A stretch of 8,942 bases of DNA from Sphaerochaetaceae bacterium (GCA_016302165.1 JAEDOD010000078.1:1-8942), one strand, 5' to 3'. Counted from the stretch's first letter, positions 1-6,360 are shown. Numbers and translations are program-made. Notes: generated by a model from the sequence alone, not told the origin.

Positions 1-500
1 ACACAGAGAGCGTTGTAGTCTACCCCATATTTCTCCAGGATTTTCACATTTTCCAGGATCCGGAGATAGGTACCTTCCCCCTTCGCGTCAATTCTATTTC
101 TGTTGTGCTCCTTTAAGTTCCCGTCTACAGATATTCCCACAAGGAAGCTGTTTTCCTTGAAGAAGGTTGCCCACTCCTCACTTATTGTATATCCGTTGGT
201 CTGTAGGCTGAAGGAGACCTTCTGATTCTTCCTTCTACTTTCATTGACCTTCCGGGTGAAGTTTCTGAAGAAATCAAGGCCCCTAAGTGTAGGTTCCCCT
301 CCCTGGAAGGCAAAGGACACAACACCATCATCATCCAGGGAAGAAAATGCCCACTCTATAAGGGAATCTGCAGTCTCAAGTGACATCAGACCCAGGTTAT
401 GCCTCTCCCTTAGGTTTGATACATCCTCATAGAAGCAGTACCTGCATCGCATATTGCATGAAGCGGAAGCTGGCTTAAGGAGAAAACTGATTGCATTCAT
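1..500 (-). CDS. Anaerobic sulfatase-maturating enzyme (radical SAM), N-terminal part
   Basis: Only the first 166 residues are in the window; the gene runs off base 1. It is a radical-SAM protein: the CxxxCxxC cluster motif is C15-C19-C22 (SCNMRCRYCFY), which binds the [4Fe-4S] cluster that cleaves S-adenosylmethionine. Further family signatures follow: FAFQGGEP at 64-70 (SAM-binding GGEP-type motif), LQTNGY at 99-104 and GISVDG at 122-127. This combination is typical of anSME, which oxidises an active-site Cys or Ser of a sulfatase to formylglycine under anaerobic conditions, in the cytosol before export. The family is about 370-400 residues, so more than half, including the extra cluster-binding SPASM region, lies outside. 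The start ATG (498-500) is chosen because an in-frame stop lies 30 bp upstream; the Shine-Dalgarno is weak. It lies 109 bp downstream of pgi on the same strand. No sulfatase is in the window. Other SPASM maturases are possible, but anSME fits best. Confidence 0.87.
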   Translation of the reverse strand, partial: MNAISFLLKPASASCNMRCRYCFYEDVSNLRERHNLGLMSLETADSLIEWAFSSLDDDGVVSFAFQGGEPTLRGLDFFRNFTRKVNESRRKNQKVSFSLQTNGYTISEEWATFFKENSFLVGISVDGNLKEHNRNRIDAKGEGTYLRILENVKILEKYGVDYNALC

Positions 501-609
501 ATTCCGATTCTCATTTTTCTTGCCCTTTCATTCAACTGTGGCGCCCTCTTACTAAGGGCTTTTGAAGATGGAACCTTTCTTACAGGAAAATGTATTATTC
601 AAGAGTAGT
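501..609. other. Short spacer between pgi and the sulfatase maturase, with a hairpin
   Basis: This 109-bp gap contains an inverted repeat GCCCT (543-547) / AGGGC (555-559) with a 7-nt loop. On the plus strand it is followed by TTTT, so it resembles a weak terminator in that direction, although no plus-strand gene lies upstream inside the window. On the minus strand, where both flanking genes are read, the run of T is missing, so it is not a convincing terminator between pgi and the maturase. I see no clear promoter for the maturase here, so read-through from pgi is possible. Confidence 0.35.
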
Positions 610-1878
610 TCACTTCCATTTTCCCAGAAGCCTGAACATATCCTTCTTGTAGGACTCGACTCCTTCCTGGTCAAAGGGATTGACTCCATTTATGAGGCAG
701 GAGATGTAGCAGGAGAACTGGAAGAAGTAGAAGAGAGAACCGAAGGTCTCTTCATCAAGGGAATCGATTTCCATCTTAAGGCAAGGAAATCTCCTGGAAT
801 GGGCGGCGAGAGTTGCATTCTCAGCAGCCTTGTTGATATCCCAGAAATCCTTACCGTCAAGATAGCTGAAACCATCAGCCACATCATCGTCATGAAGACA
901 GTAGGAGTAATCCTTCTTTCCTATGGAAAGGAATGTTTCGAAGACCACAGCTTTTCCGTCCTGGACAAACTGTCCCAGGGAATGGAGATCTTCCGAATAG
1001 CATACGTCCATTGGAAGAAGGCCCTTTCCATCCTTTCCTTCAGATTCACCAAAGAGTTGCTTCCACCATTTTGCAAAGCGGAAGAATCTTGGCTCAAAAT
1101 AGCAAAGAAGTTCAACGCTCTTTCCCATTTCACATAGAAGGTTCCTGGCTGTTACGTATCTCAGGGCAGGATTGGAAGGGGAAAAATTCTCCTTCAAGGC
1201 CTTCTCCATCATCTCTCCTCCCCTGGCCATGGCACTGATATCCAGTCCTGCCACAGCAAGAGGAAATAGAGAGATAGGAGACAGGGAAGAGAATCTTCCT
1301 CCAATATTCTGGGGGAAAGGAAGGGTAATATATCCCTTCTCTTCTGCCAGGCGCCAAGAATAGGTATCTTCCGTGAATGTGACAATTATGTGGTCCTTAT
1401 ATCCAGCTCCATAGATTTTTCTCAAGTAATCCCTCATGACACGGAAGGATATTCCAGGCTCCAGGGTCTGGAAGTTCTTTGCTATAACATTCACAAATAT
1501 ATTCTTCTTTCCATCAAGAGTTTTTAGGACCTTATCCACTGAATGGGGAGAGATGGTGTTACCAGCCCAGATTATCTCTCTGTCGCACTTCTCCTCCAGT
1601 GCTTCATACACCGCCCTTGCAGCCTGATTTGAGCCTCCGATGCCCACTACCACCAGGCATCCATCATGTCTTCTGACTTTGTCAGCAAGAGAGATGTATC
1701 TTTCAAGCCACTCCTCTCCTGCCCACTCTGATACAGTGTGCCAACCAAGAGAGTCCTGATACTTCTCTTCTCCCTCCGCTACACGGGCGAGAAAAGGAAG
1801 ATTATTCTTCACTCTTTCTTCAAAGGAAGGTGTAATCAAGGAGCTATCATCTATAACTGAAAAATCGACTAGAGACAT
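610..1878 (-). CDS. pgi: Glucose-6-phosphate isomerase
   Basis: A 422-residue protein that interconverts glucose 6-phosphate and fructose 6-phosphate in cytosolic glycolysis and gluconeogenesis. It belongs to the short bacterial form of the SIS-domain PGI family. Signatures in order: GIGGSNQAAR (79-88), NIGGRFSSLSP (191-201), WWKQLFGESEGKDGKG (271-286), DLHSLGQFVQDG (297-308) and VNPFDQEGVESYKK (399-412). By alignment with the rabbit/human enzyme the catalytic residues are present: Q274 and E278 (Gln353/Glu357), H299 (His388), Q404 and K411 (Gln511/Lys518). The oddity is the phosphate-binding loop, normally S-K-T-F-T-T or S-K-S-G-T-T, which reads A-K-N-F-Q-T at 133-138; the Ser that contacts phosphate is Ala. 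The ATG has a good GGAGGG site (plus-strand complement at 1882-1887). It follows the ROK regulator by 71 bp on the same strand and shares an upstream motif with it. A long open frame on the opposite strand at 562-1137 is a shadow. Confidence 0.95.
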   Translation of the reverse strand: MSLVDFSVIDDSSLITPSFEERVKNNLPFLARVAEGEEKYQDSLGWHTVSEWAGEEWLERYISLADKVRRHDGCLVVVGIGGSNQAARAVYEALEEKCDREIIWAGNTISPHSVDKVLKTLDGKKNIFVNVIAKNFQTLEPGISFRVMRDYLRKIYGAGYKDHIIVTFTEDTYSWRLAEEKGYITLPFPQNIGGRFSSLSPISLFPLAVAGLDISAMARGGEMMEKALKENFSPSNPALRYVTARNLLCEMGKSVELLCYFEPRFFRFAKWWKQLFGESEGKDGKGLLPMDVCYSEDLHSLGQFVQDGKAVVFETFLSIGKKDYSYCLHDDDVADGFSYLDGKDFWDINKAAENATLAAHSRRFPCLKMEIDSLDEETFGSLFYFFQFSCYISCLINGVNPFDQEGVESYKKDMFRLLGKWK

Positions 1879-1887
1879 GGACCCTCC

Positions 1888-1906
1888 ATTAATTAAATAA
1901 ATTAAT
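1888..1906 (-). promoter_or_regulatory. AT-only inverted repeat upstream of pgi
   Basis: Two 7-bp arms (ATTAATT and AATTAAT) flank a 5-bp spacer, immediately upstream of the pgi ribosome-binding site. Its size and AT richness would suit a dimeric repressor such as a ROK protein, but an inverted repeat made only of A and T can arise by chance. It overlaps the 17-bp motif at 1904-1920 by three bases. No direct evidence of binding. Confidence 0.3.
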
Positions 1907-1920
1907 TATCTCTAGTCTAC
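1904..1920 (-). promoter_or_regulatory. Candidate ROK operator, pgi copy
   Basis: On the minus strand this reads GTAGACTAGAGATAATT, which matches 14 of 17 positions with GTAATCTAGAGAAAATT upstream of the regulator gene itself (3191-3207). The distance to the start codon is similar (25 bp here, 20 bp there). Conservation of position and sequence ahead of a regulator and its neighbour suggests a shared operator. The part reading GATAAT could instead be a -10 box, in which case the similarity may reflect promoters. Two sites only, so the inference is modest. Confidence 0.4.
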
Positions 1921-1949
1921 ACAGATTTTCCTCTCCTTCATAGGGAAAT

Positions 1950-3170
1950 TTACTGGATGTATTCCTCAAGTGAATGCATTATGGCAATGGCTGCAGCCCC
2001 TTTTGCTCCCCTAAGTTCATCCTTTGGAAGGAAGATGAACCTGTTCTTTGGATTTACTATTCTGTAAAGGTTATCCTGTACAGTGGAAAGAAGAAGATCC
2101 CTGTACTCTTCCTTAGAGAAAAGGGCACACTCCACGGCAATGCACTCTGGACGTACAAAATTATTGATATTAGCTATGGCCAGGGCCAGATATTTGATTG
2201 CGTTCCTTATAAGGGAGTCTGATACTTCGTCACCCTTTTGGGCTGCATCCACTATATCCTCAATATTCAGGGAGCCTTTTTCCTTCCTGATTGATGAAAG
2301 GATATCTGACGAGGAGGAAAGATGCTCAGCCCTATCAATGATGGATTTCTCGCTGGAATATGATTCAAGGCACCCTCTGTTACCGCACACACACATTGGG
2401 CCTTCTGGATTCATTACCATATGTCCCACTTCTCCATCACCTGTGACTTCACCGAACCTGGATCCGATGGAGCTAAGAAGAGGACATGCAATTCCTGTAG
2501 ATACATACATATATGCCAAGGAATCCACATCAGAGATTTCATCCTTGCTAAAGAGACTCATGGCATAGGCTCTGGCTATGGTGTTGTTCTCAACATGGAT
2601 TTCGCCTTCATAGCCAGTAAGGGACCTGAAATCATCGCTAAGGGCTTTATCTGCCCACCTGTATCCTGGATGAATTACAAGACAATTCTTTTCCCTGTCC
2701 ACAATTCCAGGAATGGTTAGGCCCACAGCCTTAATATCCTCCTTCTTCATTCCAGCTTTCCCAAGTAAAGAGAAAAACAAAGAGGATGCATTCTCTACAA
2801 CGTCCTCATACTCAGAGAAGGGAGTGAAGTCGGAAAGGCTTTCCTTGACGCCTCCTTTCATATCCACAATGACAGCGTGTCTGAAGGAGCCTCGGATTTC
2901 TATACCCAGAAAACAGCCGTACCCTTCATCTATGTCCACCAGCATGGCACGGCGACCTAGAGTCTTCACCTCAGGAGAAAGCTCCACCTCCTTAAATAGG
3001 CCCTTATGGATCATGTTACTTACACTGGTGGTTATGGTAGGAAGAGTAAGTCCCAGTCTTTCGGCGACCTCCACTCTGGAAATGGGTCCGGACTTATATA
3101 TGATCTCCTTTATTGAAAACTGATTCTGAACCTTTATTCTAGGTAGATTATTACCGATGGACTTATTCAT
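1950..3170 (-). CDS. ROK-family transcriptional regulator (winged helix plus ROK domain)
   Basis: A 406-residue regulator of the NagC/Mlc/XylR type. Residues about 17-60 form a winged helix-turn-helix (FSIKEIIYKSGPISRVEVAE, then LGLTLPTITTSVSNMIHKGL). The rest is the ROK sugar-kinase-like fold: phosphate-type loop LGIEIRGSFRH (88-98), GLTIPGIV (150-157), and the zinc site GH (249-250) with C260, C262 and C267 in MCVCGNRGCLE. The kinase catalytic Asp of the usual E-N-D motif is Asn here (E194-N195-N196), and the usual GTGIG loop is STGIAC (224-229), so it is probably a sugar-sensing repressor and not a glucokinase. The inducer cannot be told from sequence; adjacency to pgi suggests a sugar or sugar phosphate. 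The start ATG has an upstream in-frame stop and a weak GGGAAAG site. Promoter and palindromic site lie upstream; likely autoregulated. Confidence 0.92.
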   Translation of the reverse strand: MNKSIGNNLPRIKVQNQFSIKEIIYKSGPISRVEVAERLGLTLPTITTSVSNMIHKGLFKEVELSPEVKTLGRRAMLVDIDEGYGCFLGIEIRGSFRHAVIVDMKGGVKESLSDFTPFSEYEDVVENASSLFFSLLGKAGMKKEDIKAVGLTIPGIVDREKNCLVIHPGYRWADKALSDDFRSLTGYEGEIHVENNTIARAYAMSLFSKDEISDVDSLAYMYVSTGIACPLLSSIGSRFGEVTGDGEVGHMVMNPEGPMCVCGNRGCLESYSSEKSIIDRAEHLSSSSDILSSIRKEKGSLNIEDIVDAAQKGDEVSDSLIRNAIKYLALAIANINNFVRPECIAVECALFSKEEYRDLLLSTVQDNLYRIVNPKNRFIFLPKDELRGAKGAAAIAIMHSLEEYIQ

Positions 3171-3190
3171 ACGCTTTCCCGAACAACCAA

Positions 3191-3207
3191 AATTTTCTCT
3201 AGATTAC
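3191..3207 (-). promoter_or_regulatory. Candidate ROK operator, autoregulatory copy
   Basis: On the minus strand this reads GTAATCTAGAGAAAATT, 20 bp before the regulator start codon. It matches the pgi upstream site (1904-1920) at 14 of 17 positions. It contains the palindromic core TCTAGA. Binding here would lie in the transcribed leader if the promoter at 3254-3282 is correct, a usual position for a repressor roadblock. The assignment rests only on the similarity between the two sites and their placement. Confidence 0.4.
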
Positions 3208-3218
3208 CACACTCTCCA

Positions 3219-3232
3219 CTTTTCTTGAAAAG
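3219..3232. promoter_or_regulatory. Perfect palindrome in the regulator leader
   Basis: CTTTTC-TT-GAAAAG, 6-bp arms with a 2-bp centre. It sits just downstream of the likely transcription start of the ROK gene, where a repressor would block transcription. It differs from the 17-bp motif shared with pgi, so only one of the two may be the ROK site, or it may bind a different protein. Confidence 0.3.
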
Positions 3233-3253
3233 GAAAATTGGTATCAAATACAT

Positions 3254-3282
3254 ATTATATAGGATTTAGGCTTGTGAAGTAA
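3254..3282 (-). promoter_or_regulatory. Likely sigma-70-type promoter of the ROK regulator
   Basis: The minus strand carries a perfect -10 box TATAAT (complement of 3254-3259) with a poor -35 candidate TTACTT (complement of 3277-3282) at 17 bp. It would start transcription near 3247 and give a leader of about 75 nt before the ATG at 3170. The -10 is strong, the -35 weak, which would suit a regulated gene. Confidence 0.5.
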
Positions 3283-3533
3283 TCTACTCCGATTCCGCCT
3301 ACTACCTTACTTGATTCATGACATTTCCTATCTCCAGCTCTGTTTTGGAATTTGTGGCGTCAAAACTTCAAGTGAGAAATGAAGTGAAACAGTGCCAGAT
3401 AGATTATGGTTCTCATTTCCGGGCTCCCTTCTATCAAGCTCCAGGAGAGACAACTTGTTTCATTTTGCGTGATCTGTCGTTTCTTGCTACAAATATTGTA
3501 TATGAAAAGGTAACTTCACCTCCTATGACCGCT

Positions 3534-3579
3534 ACTCTTCCAATCAACAGAAGAGTGACTCCTGGCACAAAGGAAGAGT
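3534..3579 (+). other. Pair of mutually exclusive hairpins
   Basis: ACTCTTC (3534-3540) can pair with GAAGAGT at 3550-3556 (7 bp, 9-nt loop). Extended by one base, the same arm can pair with GGAAGAGT at 3572-3579 (8 bp, 30-nt loop). Two alternative partners for one arm is the layout of an attenuator or switch, but there is no run of T after either stem and the site is about 155 bp before the phosphatase start. It may equally be debris of a repeat. Confidence 0.3.
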
Positions 3580-3711
3580 AAATGGTTTCAAAATACAAGT
3601 CCTTATTATCAAACAAATTAAATGAGGAGAAACTAAGATAACGATAAAAGTATTCTTTTCAGATATTTAACTAAATTACTTCATCAGTCTTAACTCTCCT
3701 GAAGCAATATA

Positions 3712-3729
3712 TCTCCATCATTAAGGAGA
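3712..3729 (+). promoter_or_regulatory. Alkaline phosphatase ribosome-binding site, possibly hidden in a stem
   Basis: AAGGAG at 3723-3728 lies 6 nt before the ATG and fixes the start. GGAGA (3725-3729) can pair with TCTCC at 3712-3716 across an 8-nt loop, and another TCTCC lies at 3695-3699. A 5-bp stem is weak, so any effect on translation is conjecture. Confidence 0.55.
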
Positions 3730-3734
3730 ACGAA

Positions 3735-5204
3735 ATGAAAAGAATTCTTTTATTTCTGACCATCGTACTTTGCATCTTTTCCATTGCAGCAGAAGGCACA
3801 CAGGAAAATGTGGCTTCCAGTGCTGTAAAGAACAGCGACGGAATCAAGTATGTCTTCATGTTCATCGGAGACGGTATGTCATCACCTGAAATCAATGCAG
3901 CCCAGGTCTACAACGGCAGCAACATTCCAGGCCTTATCGCCATTGAACCACTTACTTTCACACAGTTTCCTGTAGTAGGAATCCAGTACACTCAGGACGC
4001 AACCTCCTTCTGCCCAGATTCAGCTTCCACAGCAACAAGCCTTTCCTCTGGATATAAGACACACTCAGGAGTAATCGGTCTTGGAATCGACAAGGCTACA
4101 CAGGGTGAAACCATTGCAGAGAAGCTGAAGAGCCAGAAGGACTGGAAGATTGGTATCGTCTCTTCCGTAACAATCAACCATGCTACTCCTGCTGCCTACT
4201 ATGCCCACGTAGTAAGCAGAAACAGCTACTATGACATCGGTCTCCAGATGGCAGAGTCTGACTTCGACTACTTCGCAGGCGGTCTTGTGAACAAGGCTGA
4301 GAAGGAAGGAGAGAAGAGCATCTATGAGATTCTTGAAGACAACGGATATCTTGTTACAAACGATAGAGATACCATCCTTTCCCTTAACAGCGCCTCAGGT
4401 AAGGTCTATGCCTATACTTCCACTCCTCAGGACAGCGGCTCCCTTACCTACAGAATCGACAGACAGGAAGGAGAACTTTCCCTTGCTGACTACGTAAGAA
4501 AGGGAATCGACGTGCTCTATAACGACAACGGCTTCTTCCTTATGTGCGAAGGTGGAAAGATCGACTGGGCAGGACATGCCAACGACGCTCTTGCAAACAT
4601 CGGAGATACATTGGATCTTGACGACGCTGTAAAGGTAGCCTTCGACTTCGCCCTTGACCACCCTGAAGAGACACTGATTATCGTTACAGGTGACCATGAG
4701 ACAGGTGGTATGACCATAGGATATGCAGCTACAGGCTACAACACAGCCTTCGATATCCTGAGAAACCAGAAGTGCTCCTATGTAGCCTTCGACTCAATGG
4801 TTAACGAAGAGAAGAAGAATGGAACCTTCACCTTCGACCGCCTTATGGAGATGGTGGAAGAGAACTTCGGCCTCTACTATGGAGAGAAGGAAGGAAAGGA
4901 CAAGGCTCTTCAGCTTAACGACTATGAGTATGGAAAACTCCAGAAGGCATATGAAGACGACAAGAGCGGCAACGCAAAGACAGGATACGAGGAGTCTACA
5001 AGGCTCTACGGCGGATACAACGCTGTTAGCGTGACACTGACACATATCATCAACAACAAGGCAGGGATTGGTTGGACAAGCTACGCACATACAGGTCTTC
5101 CAGTTCCAGTGTATGCCTACGGCAAGGGTGCAGAAGCCTTCGTCGGAAGCTATGACAACACAGAGGTGGCAAAGAAGCTGTTTGCCCTTTGCGATGTTGA
5201 ATAA
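3735..5204 (+). CDS. phoA: Secreted alkaline phosphatase
   Basis: A 489-residue enzyme that hydrolyses phosphate monoesters outside the cytoplasm and supplies inorganic phosphate. A signal peptide (KR, then hydrophobic residues 4-17) ends near A18-A19; C13 is preceded by L and does not make a good lipobox, so a soluble periplasmic form is more likely. The alkaline phosphatase core is complete: metal ligand D46 in FIGDGMSS; nucleophile S96 in CPDSASTAT (E. coli Ser102); NHATPA with H149; CEGGKIDWAGHAND with E272, D277, H281; VTGDHETGG with D320, H321; and H452 in SYAHTG (E. coli His412). E. coli Asp153 and Lys328 are replaced by His149 and Trp278, as in many other bacterial enzymes. The region 355-440 is a family-variable insert before the last histidine motif. 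The stop overlaps the start of the next gene, so the two are probably one operon. Phosphate control is plausible, but no Pho box is certain. Confidence 0.94.
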   Translation: MKRILLFLTIVLCIFSIAAEGTQENVASSAVKNSDGIKYVFMFIGDGMSSPEINAAQVYNGSNIPGLIAIEPLTFTQFPVVGIQYTQDATSFCPDSASTATSLSSGYKTHSGVIGLGIDKATQGETIAEKLKSQKDWKIGIVSSVTINHATPAAYYAHVVSRNSYYDIGLQMAESDFDYFAGGLVNKAEKEGEKSIYEILEDNGYLVTNDRDTILSLNSASGKVYAYTSTPQDSGSLTYRIDRQEGELSLADYVRKGIDVLYNDNGFFLMCEGGKIDWAGHANDALANIGDTLDLDDAVKVAFDFALDHPEETLIIVTGDHETGGMTIGYAATGYNTAFDILRNQKCSYVAFDSMVNEEKKNGTFTFDRLMEMVEENFGLYYGEKEGKDKALQLNDYEYGKLQKAYEDDKSGNAKTGYEESTRLYGGYNAVSVTLTHIINNKAGIGWTSYAHTGLPVPVYAYGKGAEAFVGSYDNTEVAKKLFALCDVE

Positions 5205-6348
5205 GGATAGAAAGGCAATCCAAGTAATTGGGGGCAGATCAGCGGGAAGATACATTCTCCCGCTGGTCTACATTATTCTTGGCATTGTTTTGATTCTCAT
5301 CCCCACAGGTTTCCAGAAGGCCATCTACTACAACGCTGAAGGCGCTGTTGCAAGAGTGGATGATACAGACAACTCCACTCTCTACAACAATGGCTACTTC
5401 AGGGTTGGAGAGCAGAGACTGAAAGTCACAATCCTTTCCGGCTCCCATAAGGGATATGAAAGCGAAGCAGTGAATATGCTTTCAGGAACCCTATCCAGCG
5501 ATAAGCTCTTCTCTCCTGGAGACAAGGCCTGGGTATTGATTGAAAGGGACAACGACAATAATCCCATCTTCATCAATGCTGTAGACTACTGGAGAGGCGG
5601 AAGGGAAATTGCAGTGGCAGTCATATTCATGATGGCACTAATAGTATTTGCTTCCATCCATGGTGGAGCCATAATCCTTTCCTTCACCTTGACCCTACTC
5701 TTTCTCTGGAAAGTATTGATACCTCTCACTCTCAAGGGCTTCAATCCTGTGCTGATAGCTGTAGCATCCCTTTTCCTTCTTACAATCACCACCATATCCC
5801 TTATTCTCGGCTGCAGCAGGAAGGCTCTATCAGCTATTTTGGGAGCCATAGCAACAGACGCTCTAGTGGCCATCCTTTCCCTTCTGGCCACTTCCTTCCT
5901 TCTTCTTGACGGCTTCAATCTGGAAGGAAGCGAATCCCTTCTCTATTCAGGCTTTGGGAATCTGGACTTCAGCCTAATCTTTTCCTCTGTGGTGATGCTC
6001 TCCTCAGGAGGAGCTGTAATGGACCTGTCTGTAGATGTGGTGTCTGCAATGGAGGAAGTGTATCTCGGGAACCCAAATACCGGCAGAAAGGAGCTGATCC
6101 TTTCAGGAATCAGGGTGGGACGAGCTGGAATCGGAACCCAGACATCCACTCTCCTTCTGGCATATCTATCTTCCTACCTGGTTCCTTTCATGGTGTATAT
6201 GGCACAGTCTACCCCACTGATGAACATAGTGGTAAGCAAGGAAATAGCGTCAGCCATTGCCGAGACAGCTGTAGGCTGCGTGGGTCTGGTGGCTGTAGCA
6301 CCGCTATCAGCATTAATCACCAGCTTCTTCATCTACAGGAAGAAATGA
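5194..6348 (+). CDS. YibE/F-like multi-pass membrane protein
   Basis: A 384-residue integral membrane protein of the YibE/F family, whose biochemical role is not established. Layout: one membrane helix (about 20-38), an extracytoplasmic beta-rich domain (about 42-132: NAEGAVARVDD, FRVGEQRLKVTILSG, LFSPGDKAWVLIE), then about seven further helices (138-153, 157-172, 183-206, 212-238, 258-272, 316-336, 352-380). The family-typical segment SSGGAVMDLSVDVVSAMEEV (270-289) and the later GRAGIGTQTSTLLLAYLSS (309-327) identify it. The start chosen is the ATG at 5194-5196, which overlaps the alkaline phosphatase stop by 11 bp. An upstream in-frame ATG at 5068 would add 42 polar residues encoded inside the phosphatase gene and is unlikely. 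No good Shine-Dalgarno precedes 5194, so translation probably depends on ribosomes finishing phoA. A transport or export role linked to phosphatase is only conjecture. Confidence 0.88.
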   Translation: MLNKDRKAIQVIGGRSAGRYILPLVYIILGIVLILIPTGFQKAIYYNAEGAVARVDDTDNSTLYNNGYFRVGEQRLKVTILSGSHKGYESEAVNMLSGTLSSDKLFSPGDKAWVLIERDNDNNPIFINAVDYWRGGREIAVAVIFMMALIVFASIHGGAIILSFTLTLLFLWKVLIPLTLKGFNPVLIAVASLFLLTITTISLILGCSRKALSAILGAIATDALVAILSLLATSFLLLDGFNLEGSESLLYSGFGNLDFSLIFSSVVMLSSGGAVMDLSVDVVSAMEEVYLGNPNTGRKELILSGIRVGRAGIGTQTSTLLLAYLSSYLVPFMVYMAQSTPLMNIVVSKEIASAIAETAVGCVGLVAVAPLSALITSFFIYRKK

Positions 6349-6360
6349 GATTTCAATCTC
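6347..6360. other. Palindrome across two convergent stop codons
   Basis: GAGAT-TTCA-ATCTC forms a 5-bp stem with a 4-nt loop and includes parts of both stop codons (TGA at 6346-6348 on plus, TGA complement at 6353-6355 on minus). Nothing else is available between the two convergent operons to stop transcription, but there is no T run, so it would be a poor intrinsic terminator. Confidence 0.25.

Larger units (their letters stand above)
3171..3734. other. 564-bp intergenic region without a convincing gene
   Basis: This separates the divergent ROK and alkaline phosphatase genes. The left 110 bp holds the regulator promoter and operator candidates. From about 3318 to 3616 there are short open frames on both strands (87 codons plus, 60 codons minus), but neither has a ribosome-binding site or a recognisable domain, and both have odd composition. 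The minus frame contains FVARNDRS, the kind of peptide produced when dispersed intergenic repeats are translated, so this part may be a decayed repeat. Competing hairpins lie at 3534-3579. The final 100 bp is AT-rich leader for the phosphatase. I could not find a clear -35/-10 pair for that gene. Confidence 0.5.

Noticed and set aside
543..563. An intrinsic terminator after pgi
   Set aside because: The hairpin is followed by T only on the plus strand; in the direction of pgi the T run is missing.
562..1137. A 191-codon open frame on the plus strand, antisense to pgi
   Set aside because: pgi on the minus strand has full family motifs and a good ribosome-binding site; the plus frame has no recognisable domain and lies wholly in its shadow apart from the first codons.
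3318..3581. An 87-codon plus-strand open frame as a small gene
   Set aside because: No ribosome-binding site, no recognisable domain, odd composition, and a competing open frame on the other strand; kept only as part of an unexplained segment.
3771..3773. Cys13 of alkaline phosphatase as a lipoprotein attachment site
   Set aside because: The residue before it is Leu, and it sits inside the hydrophobic core, not after a small residue; a signal peptidase I site near A18-A19 is more likely.
5068..5193. An upstream in-frame ATG that would extend the YibE/F protein by 42 residues
   Set aside because: The extension overlaps the coding region of the phosphatase end including its H452 motif, has no ribosome-binding site, and puts a polar tail before the first membrane helix; the start at 5194 fits the family.
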